Assembly: GCF_907164575.1 (NCBI RefSeq)
Contig: NZ_CAJQYY010000011.1
Coordinates: forward strand, 62,001 to 126,000
Direction of reading: 5' to 3'
From: Paraburkholderia gardini
Lineage (GTDB): Bacteria > Pseudomonadota > Gammaproteobacteria > Burkholderiales > Burkholderiaceae
Length of the DNA stretch: 64,000 bases
Shown: piece after piece, positions 1 to 8,443 of the stretch
How the letters are laid out: every line of letters begins with the position of its first letter
Numbering within the stretch: position 1 is the first letter of the stretch
The notes under the pieces: model-generated
What the model was told of the DNA's origin: nothing
Database searches by the model: none
The model's input: the letters and a program-made list of their open reading frames with translations, nothing else
Translations under genes and position numbers: made by a program

Positions 1-18
1 ACAACAGGAGACGCCTTC

Positions 19-1275
19 ATGAGCACTACCCCCCAACACGACACAGCCTACGAGCGCAAGACACTCATCCTGCTCGGCCTTGGGTTCGGCCTTGTCGGTC
101 TTGACCGATGGATCGTCGCGCCACTATTCCCTTACATGATGCACGACCTCGGGCTCAATTTTCAGCAGCTCGGCAGTCTGATTGGCATCCTGAGCGTGAC
201 ATGGGGCATCTGGGCGATCGCCATGGGGCCGGTATCGGACCGCATCGGTCGCAAGAAAATGCTGGTGGTCACGATGGTCGCCTTCTCGCTCCTGTCGAGC
301 CTGTCGGGGCTTGCCACCAGCTTCGCCAGTCTGATGCTGATCCGCGCGGTGATGGGTATTGCCGAAGGTGCATTCACGCCGGCCAGCGTCGCCGCCACCG
401 GGGAGGCCTCGTTGCCGGCGCGCCGTGGCTTTAATCAGGGCTTGCAGCTCAGCATGTTTTCCCTCCTCGGTCTCGGTTTCGCTCCCATCCTCGCGACGCA
501 GTTGTTGCGCGTCGTGCCGTCGTGGCACTGGGTATTCATGATTTCAGCGGTACCGGGGCTGATCGTGGCAGCGCTGATCGCACGCACGCTGCGCGACAAA
601 CCGCGCAGCGAACTGAAGACTGCGATGTCCGGTGCGACGCGACCGCGCTGGACGGCACTCTTCGCCAGTCGAAACGTATGGCTGGCCATGGCGGCGATCC
701 TGTGTGCGATGGCCGGCATATTCGTCGTCAGCGCGATGGTGCCGACGTACCTCGTCGAAGTGCTGCATCTGGATACGCAGAGCATGGGTTTCGTCGTGTC
801 GGCGATCGGCTTCGGCGGCTTCATCGGCTCGTTCGGCGTGGCGGGTGTTTCCGATTACATCGGACGCCGTAACGCGGCAGTCATCGCGTTCGTCGCGGCG
901 GCGATTCTGCTGTATGTGTTCTCGCAGGCCGGCCCGAATCCGCCGCTTCTGTTCGTGTTGCTGTTCGGCATTTCGGTGTTTGCGCTCGGACTGCTCGGGC
1001 TGCTGAGCGGACCGATTGCCACGGAGGCCGCACCGTTTGGACTGGTTGCGTCGTCAGTCGGTTTTATCTCCGGTGCCGGAGAGATCTTCGGCGGCGGTCT
1101 CGCGCCTGCAATCGCGGGCTTCATTGCGCAGCACTTTGGTCTGGCATTCACGCTTGATTTCGCACTCGGTGGCCTGATCGCCGGCGCCGCCGTTTCGTTG
1201 TTCCTCGCCGAGACTGCGCCGCGCAAGCTGGAGAGCAGGGCTGCCACGCTCGGTACGTCGGGCGATCCAGTGTGA
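19..1275 (+). CDS. MFS transporter, probably for an aromatic or organic acid
   Basis: This 418-residue protein of the major facilitator superfamily should be a 12-helix inner-membrane permease. The signature loop between helices 2 and 3 is visible (GPVSDRIGRKK, about residue 70-80) and a related loop (SDYIGRRN) recurs in the second half, as expected for the internally duplicated fold. An AGGAG sits about 7 bases before the ATG, so the gene appears complete although it lies at the window edge. It is followed by a porin and a chemoreceptor on the same strand, which suggests a module for taking up and sensing a carbon source. The substrate cannot be read from the sequence; an aromatic or carboxylic acid is inferred from the neighbourhood only. 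Confidence 0.85.
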   Translation: MSTTPQHDTAYERKTLILLGLGFGLVGLDRWIVAPLFPYMMHDLGLNFQQLGSLIGILSVTWGIWAIAMGPVSDRIGRKKMLVVTMVAFSLLSSLSGLATSFASLMLIRAVMGIAEGAFTPASVAATGEASLPARRGFNQGLQLSMFSLLGLGFAPILATQLLRVVPSWHWVFMISAVPGLIVAALIARTLRDKPRSELKTAMSGATRPRWTALFASRNVWLAMAAILCAMAGIFVVSAMVPTYLVEVLHLDTQSMGFVVSAIGFGGFIGSFGVAGVSDYIGRRNAAVIAFVAAAILLYVFSQAGPNPPLLFVLLFGISVFALGLLGLLSGPIATEAAPFGLVASSVGFISGAGEIFGGGLAPAIAGFIAQHFGLAFTLDFALGGLIAGAAVSLFLAETAPRKLESRAATLGTSGDPV

Positions 1276-1284
1276 CGCGCTAGC

Positions 1285-1301
1285 GCACCCGTTTCGGGTG
1301 C
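1285..1301 (+). terminator. Weak hairpin terminator after the MFS gene
   Basis: A 7-bp GC-rich stem (GCACCCG/CGGGTGC) with a 3-base loop begins 10 bases after the transporter stop. It is not followed by a T-run, so termination may be weak or Rho-dependent. Confidence 0.4.
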
Positions 1302-1482
1302 CCGGGCAAAAACGCCGGCGCGCATCCGCACATATTCAACCACCCGGATTCAGATCGGCCAGAAGGCTGGGGATCGGCTCGTCCGTATCTGCCGGGGCGA
1401 ATCCGGGTCGTGTGACAGAAGTAGCAGCAAACCAACCGACGACGAAAAGTCGCAATTTATATCCAGGGTAAGGAGACAGTCG

Positions 1483-2559
1483 ATGAAGATGAAAGCGGTT
1501 TGTGCAGCGGCCGGGATGCTGTTCGCGTGCCACGCGTTCGCCCAGAGCAGCGTGACGATCAGCGGCCTGATTGACGGTGGCGTGTCGTATGTCAGCAATC
1601 AGGGCGGCGGCAGCGTACTGAAGTTCGATGACGGGATTGCAGTGCCGAACCTGTTGAAATTTTCCGGCAAGGAGGATCTCGGCGGTGGCACGCGGGCGGT
1701 GTTCGAACTGACGAATCAGTTCGAACTCGGCAGCGGCGCGTTCATGCCGGGGCAGAGCCTGTTCAGCCGTACGGCGTTCGTAGGTCTCGATGACGATCGT
1801 TTCGGGCGTCTCACGCTCGGCAATCAGTATGATTTCATGACTGACTCGCTGTTCTTCGGCTACAACGACGCGGCTATCTATGCAGCGGGTATCTACGACT
1901 TCCGTAACGGGCCGTTCGACAAGCTTGCGCTGCCGGCCAATCCGACTGGCGCGTTCGACTGGGACCGGATGGCCGGCGAGCGGATCACCAATTCGGTCAA
2001 GTATCAGAGTGCGAGTTTCAATGGATTTTCGGCCGGCGCCATGTACGGCTTTGGCGGCGTGCCTGGTTCCATTGGCGCGGGCAACGCGTCGAGTTTCGGG
2101 CTCAATTATGTGAATGGCGCGTTCGGCGCGAATGCCGCGTACACGCTCGTAAAAACGGCGACGCCCGGTGGTCAGGACAGCGTGCGTAACTGGGGTGTCG
2201 GTACGCACTATCACCTGGGCGCGGTCACGCTGACGGGGCTCTTCACCACCGTGCGCAATAACCTGAATGGCGCCGGCATATGGCAGGTCGAGGCCGGCAC
2301 CGCGTGGCAGATCAACCCCTTTTTGAGTTTGAGCGGCGCGTATTCGTATATGAAGGGTAACGCGGTGGTCGACGACAATCACGCGCACCAGCTGACGGCG
2401 ATGTTGCAATATTTCTTGTCGAAACGCACAAGCGTCTATGTCGCGACCGTTTATCAGCGTGCGAATGAAGGCGCCAACGCGCAGATCAACGACGTGATGG
2501 TGGCGTCGAGTTCGGCGTCGCAGTTCATCGGCCGTATCGGCATGCAGACGCACTTCTGA
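1483..2559 (+). CDS. Gram-negative trimeric porin (OmpC-like, Burkholderia type)
   Basis: This 358-residue outer-membrane general porin has a signal peptide of about 20 residues ending in the cleavage-site motif AFAQ, then SSVTISGLIDGGVSY, the usual first beta strand of Burkholderiales porins. The chain keeps the family hallmarks: a LKFSGKEDLGGGTRAVF-type turn near residue 65, an L3-like stretch with FSRTAFVGL and GRLTLGNQ, and a C-terminal aromatic residue (GMQTHF, ending in Phe), which is the outer-membrane assembly signal. AAGGAGA lies just upstream of the ATG. It probably works with the preceding transporter to admit small hydrophilic or aromatic solutes; specificity is unknown. Confidence 0.93.
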   Translation: MKMKAVCAAAGMLFACHAFAQSSVTISGLIDGGVSYVSNQGGGSVLKFDDGIAVPNLLKFSGKEDLGGGTRAVFELTNQFELGSGAFMPGQSLFSRTAFVGLDDDRFGRLTLGNQYDFMTDSLFFGYNDAAIYAAGIYDFRNGPFDKLALPANPTGAFDWDRMAGERITNSVKYQSASFNGFSAGAMYGFGGVPGSIGAGNASSFGLNYVNGAFGANAAYTLVKTATPGGQDSVRNWGVGTHYHLGAVTLTGLFTTVRNNLNGAGIWQVEAGTAWQINPFLSLSGAYSYMKGNAVVDDNHAHQLTAMLQYFLSKRTSVYVATVYQRANEGANAQINDVMVASSSASQFIGRIGMQTHF

Positions 2560-2619
2560 GTGCCGGTCGATATGCTCGCCCCTCGCGGGTCGTTCGTGCT
2601 GGGTCCCGGCATCGCCACG

Positions 2620-4158
2620 ATGCGGCGGCTTCGCCTGCGAAGCAAGTTTCTGTTGCTGGTGGCGCCGCTGGCGGTAGGTGCCTGCCTGTCGGTGGCTCAC
2701 GCGCGTAGCGGCACGGCGTCGTTCTACCCGGTGGCTTCGGGTCTGTGCGTGGTGCTCTGGGCTTACTTCATGCTGTGCTTCCACGCGAGTCTGAGACTTT
2801 CCATCGGGGCGCTCGACGAGATGGTCAATATCCTGGCTGGGGGCGACCTGTCCAGATCGTGGCCGCTGCAAGGCTCAGACGAACTCGCTGGCATCGGCCG
2901 CAGCATGGACGCGATGATGCGTCGGTTCTCGCATCTCGTGTCCAGCATTCGCAGCGAGGCGCAACTCGTGGCGATGGCGGGTGACCAGTTGCTGGCCGGC
3001 GCGCGCGAGCTTGCCAGCCGCACGCAAGAGCAGGCGGGCAGTCTCAAGCAGACCTCGAACAGTGTGGCGGAGCTGGTCGGCGCCGTGGAGGTCAATGCGA
3101 GCGATGCGCAGCAAGCCGACGCGTTGACCGAGCGGGTTCGCCGTGCCGCGGAGAGCGGCACGGCGATTGTCGACTCGGCCGTGATTTCCATGCAGGGGCT
3201 GGAGGAGCGCTCCGGCCAGATGACCGACATGATCGGCGTGATCGACAGTATTGCTTTTCAGACCAACATCCTCGCGCTTAATGCGGCCGTGGAGGCGGCG
3301 CGCGCCGGCGAGGTCGGACGTGGCTTTGCCGTGGTGGCTGCCGAAGTGCGCATGCTGGCGCAACGCTGTGCGACGGCGGCCGCCGAGGTGAAGACGCTGA
3401 TCGAAGGCTCGACGGCCGAGGTCAGCGTCAGCGTGAAGCGCATCCGCGAGGCGAGCACCGCACTGGGCATCGTGGTCGCGGACATCAGTCAGATCGCAGA
3501 CAAGGCGCGGGTGATCTCCTCGTCCAGCGCCGCGCAGCTCGACGGGCTGCTGAGTATCGGGCAGTCGGTGCAGAGCCTCAATCGCATCACCCACAGTAAT
3601 GCGCAGATGGTCGACAGCTCGGCCCATTCTGCCGAGCGACTACGCCAGCAGTCGCACCAGTTGTCGGCGGCGGTGATTTCAATGAAGCTACGCCAGGGGT
3701 GCGCCGACGAAGCGCGTGCGCTCGTCGAGCGGGCGGTGGCGCTGATCCGCAATGAAGGCGCGGCTGCTGCGATCAGACGCTTCCATCAACGTGACGGGGA
3801 TTTTGTCGATCGCGATCTGTTCATCATCGTGCTCGATCGCCGTGGCTATTTCCGCGCCTTCGGCGCGGATCCGGGCAAAGCCGACAAGCCGGCGGTTGCA
3901 GCGCCGGGGGTGAACGTCGAGGAGTTGAACCGCAAAACCATGCAGTGCGCCGACAGTGGCGGCGGCTGGATTGAATTCCGCAGCCTGCATCCAGAGACGC
4001 GCGTTGCCGTGGACAAGATGGCGTATGTGATGCCTGCCGGACCGGATCTGATTGTGATGTGCAGCCTCAACAAGACCGACGGCGTGTCGTGGGCAGGTCC
4101 GTCGCCTGCCCCGGGTGGCAGGGCGGGTGTCGCTTCAATCCGTGAAGATCTTCCGTAA
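2620..4158 (+). CDS. Methyl-accepting chemotaxis protein with C-terminal sensor-like domain
   Basis: This chemoreceptor has two closely spaced N-terminal membrane segments (about residues 8-30 and 35-55) with almost no periplasmic loop. A HAMP-like linker and the coiled-coil signalling domain follow; the highly conserved hairpin tip ([16 protein letters not shown]) is near residue 213. After the signalling domain, about 120 further residues (roughly 370-485) look like a soluble Cache/PAS-like sensor ([16 protein letters not shown], then [10 protein letters not shown]). Sensing may therefore be cytoplasmic and C-terminal. The reading frame is open from a GTG at 2560 directly after the porin stop; I prefer the ATG at 2620 because the hydrophobic region starts there, but 2560 or 2572 are possible. 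The 3' end overlaps the convergent marR gene by 24 bases. Confidence 0.85.
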   Translation: MRRLRLRSKFLLLVAPLAVGACLSVAHARSGTASFYPVASGLCVVLWAYFMLCFHASLRLSIGALDEMVNILAGGDLSRSWPLQGSDELAGIGRSMDAMMRRFSHLVSSIRSEAQLVAMAGDQLLAGARELASRTQEQAGSLKQTSNSVAELVGAVEVNASDAQQADALTERVRRAAESGTAIVDSAVISMQGLEERSGQMTDMIGVIDSIAFQTNILALNAAVEAARAGEVGRGFAVVAAEVRMLAQRCATAAAEVKTLIEGSTAEVSVSVKRIREASTALGIVVADISQIADKARVISSSSAAQLDGLLSIGQSVQSLNRITHSNAQMVDSSAHSAERLRQQSHQLSAAVISMKLRQGCADEARALVERAVALIRNEGAAAAIRRFHQRDGDFVDRDLFIIVLDRRGYFRAFGADPGKADKPAVAAPGVNVEELNRKTMQCADSGGGWIEFRSLHPETRVAVDKMAYVMPAGPDLIVMCSLNKTDGVSWAGPSPAPGGRAGVASIREDLP

Positions 4159-4599
4159 TAGCGCTTTCAATTGCCTGCGTTCGGCAACGGAAAGTCGCCC
4201 TACGGCGGCATCGTCCGCGTTCACCGCCGCTTTCAGGGCGCGACCGCAGAGCTGTGCGCCTTGTGTCGTCAGTTCGACGAGCTGCGCCCGCTTGTCTTCG
4301 GGGTTGCGCTGCCGGGTGAGCAGGCCGCGCGCTTCGAGGCGGTCGAGCAGCGTGGCGAGATTGGGCGGCGCGACCACGAGCGCCTCGGCCAGCGCTTTCT
4401 GATTGATGCCGGGATTGCTTTTCACGACCGACAGCACGCTGAATTCAGCCTGCCGCAGATCGTGTTTTTCCATCCGCTCGTCGAACCGCGATTGAATGAC
4501 GAGATACGCGCGGCGGAGATTGTAGCCGACGAGGCCGAGCAGTTCGGACTGGTCGGCCTGATCGCTGGCAGCGTTGTCGGGAGCAGGTTTTGACGCCAT
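4135..4599 (-). CDS. MarR-family regulator of the hydroxycinnamate operon
   Basis: This 154-residue winged-helix regulator is transcribed away from the hydroxycinnamoyl-CoA operon. The MarR core spans about residues 15-145, with the recognition helix region [23 protein letters not shown] and the wing [18 protein letters not shown]. The frame is open upstream to 4701, but the extra residues look non-coding, so the ATG at 4599 (MASKPAPDN) is chosen. Regulators of this type (CouR, FerC/FerR, HcaR) repress ferulate and coumarate genes and are released by the hydroxycinnamoyl-CoA thioester. That role here is inferred from position and from the palindrome at 4708-4724. Confidence 0.85.
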   Translation of the reverse strand: MASKPAPDNAASDQADQSELLGLVGYNLRRAYLVIQSRFDERMEKHDLRQAEFSVLSVVKSNPGINQKALAEALVVAPPNLATLLDRLEARGLLTRQRNPEDKRAQLVELTTQGAQLCGRALKAAVNADDAAVGRLSVAERRQLKALLRKIFTD

Positions 4600-4694
4600 G
4601 GAAGTAGATGCTTTCGCACAAGAAAGGGCGCGCCGATCATAACACGCGGGGTTATCGAACAAGGCGCACGGGGTCACGGTGAAGACACCGGAAC

Positions 4695-4730
4695 TTGCCA
4701 CCTTAATAGTTATGTTGTATAACTAAATCC
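4695..4730 (+). promoter_or_regulatory. Sigma-70 promoter overlapping a MarR-type operator
   Basis: A -35 like TTGCCA (4695-4700) is followed after exactly 17 bases by a -10 like TATAAC (4718-4723). The right half of a perfect inverted repeat, AGTTAT-GTTGT-ATAACT (4708-4724), covers this -10 element. A repressor bound there would block polymerase, which fits the adjacent marR gene. The predicted start of transcription is near 4730, immediately before the first ATG at 4731. Confidence 0.7.
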
Positions 4731-4751
4731 ATGCTTCAACACCGACACTCA

Positions 4752-5546
4752 ATGACCATGAACATGACGCAACCTTCTTATCAGTATCTGAATGTCCAGT
4801 TCGAGGAACCGATCGCGCTGGTGTGCCTCAACCGTCCCGCCAAGCGTAACGCGATTAGCGATGCGCTGGTGACGGAGTTACGTCACGTGTTCGAAACGAT
4901 GCCGGCAACCGTTCGGGCGATCATCCTGCACGCCGAGGGCGAACACTTCTGTGCGGGGCTCGATCTGGCGGAGATGCGCGAGCGCGCCACGGTGGAGGCG
5001 ATGCACCATTCGCGCATGTGGCATGCCGCGTTCGAACAGATCCAGTTCGGCCGCGCCCCGGTGGTCGCCGTGCTGAAGGGCGCGACCATCGGCGGCGGCC
5101 TCGAGCTGGCCTCCGCATGTCACGTTCGTGTTGCCGAGGAGTCGGCGTTCTATGCGTTGCCGGAAGGCAGCCGCGGCCTCTTCGTCGGCGGTGGCGCGTC
5201 GGTGCGGGTGCCGCGCCTGATCGGCGTGGCGCGCATGGCCGACATGATGCTGACCGGCCGCGTCTATGACGCGAAAGAAGGATACGACGCCGGCATCGCC
5301 CAGTACCTCGTGAAGAGCGGCGAAGGGCTTGCCAGGGCTCGCGAACTGGCCGGGCGGATCGCGCAGAATTCCCCCACGACCAACTACGCAGTGACGCAGG
5401 TGCTGCCGCGGATCGCAGACCAGTCGATTCAGGATGGTTTGCTGACCGAATCGCTGATGGCCGCGATTGCACTGAGCGATCCCCAGACCCAGGAGCGGCT
5501 GGCTGCGTTCCTCGAGCATAAGGTCGGTCGCGTGCGCCCGGCGTGA
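4752..5546 (+). CDS. Enoyl-CoA hydratase (crotonase family), probable feruloyl-CoA hydratase
   Basis: This crotonase-family enzyme has both oxyanion-hole stretches (GEHFCAGLDL near residue 62 and GATIGGGLELA near 110) and a Glu in LPEGSRGLF (near 137), the position of the catalytic glutamate. It should hydrate feruloyl-CoA or coumaroyl-CoA to the beta-hydroxypropionyl-CoA. It does not look like the classical hydratase-lyase Ech of Pseudomonas, and the operon also carries an SDR, so I favour a plain hydratase feeding a dehydrogenase. A retro-aldol lyase giving vanillin remains possible. Four in-frame ATGs (4731, 4752, 4758, 4764) lie just after the promoter and none has a good ribosome site, so the start is uncertain. 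Confidence 0.82.
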   Translation: MTMNMTQPSYQYLNVQFEEPIALVCLNRPAKRNAISDALVTELRHVFETMPATVRAIILHAEGEHFCAGLDLAEMRERATVEAMHHSRMWHAAFEQIQFGRAPVVAVLKGATIGGGLELASACHVRVAEESAFYALPEGSRGLFVGGGASVRVPRLIGVARMADMMLTGRVYDAKEGYDAGIAQYLVKSGEGLARARELAGRIAQNSPTTNYAVTQVLPRIADQSIQDGLLTESLMAAIALSDPQTQERLAAFLEHKVGRVRPA

Positions 5547-5621
5547 ATCCGCGCTCGCGCACGGCGCAACAAGACGGCTGAACACGGCCGCTGCAAACAG
5601 GATGATGGACGGAGACAATTG

Positions 5622-7505
5622 ATGTCAGAACATGCCTATCGACGCGTAAATTTCGGCGTCGGTCCCCTCGAAGTGACTGAAACGCCCGACGGCACGTTGC
5701 GCGTTCGCTCGACGACGCCGCTGGCGCCGTATCCGGAGCGTGTGATCGACCGGCTGTTCGCACATGCCGCGGCAGCGCCTGAGCGCACCCTGGTGGCGCG
5801 CCGCGGCCCCGACGGGCAATGGCAGCACGTCACCTACGCGCAAGCGGCGGCAGCCGCGCGCAGCATCGGGGAAGCGCTGCTCGCGCGCGGCCTGTCGGCC
5901 GAACGTCCGGTGGCGATTCTGTCCGGCAACTCGCTGCAACACGCGCTCGTGGCGCTCGGTTGCATGTGCGCCGGCGTTCCGTATGCGCCGGTTTCTCCCG
6001 CGTATTCGCTGCTCGACAAGAGCTACGGAAAACTGCGCCATATTCTGGCGATGTTGACCCCGGGGCTGGTCTTTGCCGATGATGGCGCCCGTTTCGCTCC
6101 GGCCTTGCGCGATGCGGTCGCGGCCGACATCGAAGTGGTCGTCAGCGACGCGCCGCTCGCCGGGCGCAAGACAACATCGTTAGACGAACTGCTCGCCACC
6201 GTGCCGACCGACGCCGTCGACCGGGCGCGGGCCGCGACCGGCCCCGACACGATCGTCAAGTTCCTGTGCACGTCAGGCTCGACGAAGATGCCGAAGGCGG
6301 TGATTAATACGAACCGGATGTGGTCCAGCAACCTCGTGATGGAAACCGCGGCATGGCCGTTTCTTGCCGAAGAGCCGCCGGTGTTCATCGACTGGCTACC
6401 CTGGCATCACACGTTTGGGGGCAACCAGAACTTCGGACTGACGCTGTTCCATGGCGGCTCGCTCTACATCGACGACGGCAAGCCGACAACGGACGGCATG
6501 GCGACAACGCTCGCCAACCTGCGCGAGATCTCGCCGACGGTCTATTTCAACGTGCCGAAAGGGTGGGAAGAAATTGCCCGCGCGCTTGAGCACGATGCCG
6601 GATTGCGCGAGACCTTCTACCATCGGCTGCGCATGCAGTTCTATGCCGGAGCGGCACTCGAGCAACCCGTATGGGACCGCCTTCACGCGAACGCCGTCGC
6701 GCATTGCGGCGAGCGGATCGTGATGAATACGGGCCTCGGCATGACAGAGACTGCGCCATCGGCGCTGATGATCGTCGAGACCGAGGTGATGGCGGGTCAG
6801 ATTGGCGTGCCGCTGCCCGGCATGGAACTGAAACTCGTGGCCGTTGGCGACGGCAGCAGCCGCAAGCTCGAAGTGCGCTATCGCGGCCCGAATGTGACGC
6901 CGGGCTACTGGCGTGCGCCGCAACAGAGCGCCGAAGCGTTCGACGAAGACCACTTCTTCTGTTCGGGCGACGCGGTGCGCTGGCTCGATCCGGCCAATCC
7001 TGATCGTGGCTTCGTGTTCGATGGCCGGGTGGCCGAAGACTTCAAGCTGAATACCGGCACCTGGGTGAGCGTGGGTCCGCTGCGGCAACGCGTGATTGCA
7101 GCCGGAAGCCCGTATGTCGGCGACGTCGTGGTCACCGGGCACGATCGCCACGAGATCGGCGTGTTGCTGGTGCCGAACCTCGCGGCCTGCCGTCAGCTTT
7201 GCGGTGCGTTTGCCGACGTACCGGCCGCGCAGGTCTACGCGCATCCGGAGGTGGTGGCGATATTTGCCGCTCTCGTCGACGAACTGTATGCCGGGGGCAC
7301 GGGCAGTGCGAGCCGGGTGGCGCGTGCTGCGCTGCTCGACCCGCCGCCGTCACTCGCGAGCGGCGAAGTCACCGATAAAGGGTCGATCAACCAGCGCGTG
7401 GTGCTTGCGCAGCGCGCCGCAACCGTCGACGCGCTCTATCGCGGCGACCCCACGCTTACCGTCTGGGTGCCGCGTTCGGTCGCGGCGGCCGGGAACAGTC
7501 ATTGA
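5622..7505 (+). CDS. fcs: Feruloyl-CoA synthetase (AMP-forming)
   Basis: This 627-residue ANL-superfamily ligase should activate ferulate, and probably p-coumarate and caffeate, to the CoA thioester using ATP. The P-loop-like motif CTSGSTKMPKA is near residue 215, the aromatic-rich DWLPWHHTFGGN near 260, the A5 motif GMTETAP near 372, and FCSGDAVRW followed by FDGRVAEDFKLNTGTWV near 445-480. The FKLNTGTWVSVGPLR block is characteristic of the bacterial feruloyl-CoA synthase group. The ATG at 5622 has GGAG seven bases upstream; a TTG one codon earlier is unlikely. It lies 75 bases after the hydratase gene in the same operon. Confidence 0.88.
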   Translation: MSEHAYRRVNFGVGPLEVTETPDGTLRVRSTTPLAPYPERVIDRLFAHAAAAPERTLVARRGPDGQWQHVTYAQAAAAARSIGEALLARGLSAERPVAILSGNSLQHALVALGCMCAGVPYAPVSPAYSLLDKSYGKLRHILAMLTPGLVFADDGARFAPALRDAVAADIEVVVSDAPLAGRKTTSLDELLATVPTDAVDRARAATGPDTIVKFLCTSGSTKMPKAVINTNRMWSSNLVMETAAWPFLAEEPPVFIDWLPWHHTFGGNQNFGLTLFHGGSLYIDDGKPTTDGMATTLANLREISPTVYFNVPKGWEEIARALEHDAGLRETFYHRLRMQFYAGAALEQPVWDRLHANAVAHCGERIVMNTGLGMTETAPSALMIVETEVMAGQIGVPLPGMELKLVAVGDGSSRKLEVRYRGPNVTPGYWRAPQQSAEAFDEDHFFCSGDAVRWLDPANPDRGFVFDGRVAEDFKLNTGTWVSVGPLRQRVIAAGSPYVGDVVVTGHDRHEIGVLLVPNLAACRQLCGAFADVPAAQVYAHPEVVAIFAALVDELYAGGTGSASRVARAALLDPPPSLASGEVTDKGSINQRVVLAQRAATVDALYRGDPTLTVWVPRSVAAAGNSH

Positions 7506-7519
7506 CGGAGAAAGGCTTG

Positions 7520-8422
7520 ATGGATATCGATAACCTGATTGCAATCGACACACACGTTCATGCCGAGGTGTCGTGCTGCCAGCCGCCCGACCTGTTCGGC
7601 AAGGAGTTCGACGACGCGGCGGACAAATATTTCGGCACCGTGTTGCGCCAGGGGCGCCGCCCGACCATTCCCGAGACGATCGACTATTACCGGGAACGCA
7701 AGATCGGTTTCGTCATGTTTACCGTCGACGCCGAAAGCCAGATGGGCCGCCGCCGGATTCCGAATGAAGAGATCGCTGAGTTTGCTGCGAACAATAGCGA
7801 CATCATGATCGCGTTTGCGAGCATCGATCCGCATAAGGGCAAGATGGGCGCGCGCGAGGCCCGGCGGCTGATCGAGGAATGCGGCGTGCGCGGTTTCAAG
7901 TTTCATCCGACCGTGCAGGGTTTCTATGCGAACGACCGGATGGCTTATCCGTTGTACGAAGTGATTGCCGAGTACGGGCTGCCTGCGATATTCCACAGCG
8001 GTCACTCCGGCATCGGCAGCGGCATGCCCGGCGGCGGCGGACTGCGGCTCAAGTACTCGGAGCCGATCCACCTGGACGACGTCGCAGCCGACTTCCCCGA
8101 CATGAAGGTGGTGATCGCGCATCCATCGTGGCCGTGGCAGGACGAGGCGCTGTCGATCTGCCTGCACAAGCCGAACGTCTACATCGACCTGTCCGGCTGG
8201 TCGCCGAAGTATTTCCCGCCGCAACTGGTGCAGTACGCGAACTCGCTGTTGAAGGAGCGGATGCTGTTCGCTTCCGACTTCCCGCTGATTCACCCGGACC
8301 GCTGGCTCGACGATTTCCAGAAGGCCGGCTTCAAACCGGAAGTGCATCACCTGCTGCTCAAGGATAACGCGGTGCGCCTGCTCGGTCTCGGCGCGAAACC
8401 TGAACCGGCACAGGCCGGCTGA
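7520..8422 (+). CDS. Amidohydrolase-2 family protein, candidate beta-ketoacyl-CoA cleaving enzyme
   Basis: This 300-residue TIM-barrel protein of the amidohydrolase-2/ACMSD-like group carries the metal-site pattern: DTHVHAE near residue 10, FKFHP near 125, IFHSGHSG near 157, VIAHPSW near 200 and FASDFPLIHP near 250. Family members hydrolyse or decarboxylate aromatic acids. In Agrobacterium fabrum, as I recall it, the ferulate locus includes a gene (atu1421) required for converting the beta-keto thioester to vanillate; this protein occupies the matching place. I infer that it releases vanillate (or 4-hydroxybenzoate) from the beta-ketopropionyl-CoA. The ATG at 7520 is preceded by GGAG; an overlapping TTG at 7502 is less likely. 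Confidence 0.75.
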   Translation: MDIDNLIAIDTHVHAEVSCCQPPDLFGKEFDDAADKYFGTVLRQGRRPTIPETIDYYRERKIGFVMFTVDAESQMGRRRIPNEEIAEFAANNSDIMIAFASIDPHKGKMGAREARRLIEECGVRGFKFHPTVQGFYANDRMAYPLYEVIAEYGLPAIFHSGHSGIGSGMPGGGGLRLKYSEPIHLDDVAADFPDMKVVIAHPSWPWQDEALSICLHKPNVYIDLSGWSPKYFPPQLVQYANSLLKERMLFASDFPLIHPDRWLDDFQKAGFKPEVHHLLLKDNAVRLLGLGAKPEPAQAG

Positions 8423-8443
8423 ACTTTTAAAGGAACTCAGGAC

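Noticed and set aside
1336-2871. Long open frame of about 511 codons on the minus strand opposite the porin
   Set aside because: It is antisense to a clear porin and has a composition typical of high-GC shadow frames (Arg, His, Ala rich) with no family motif.
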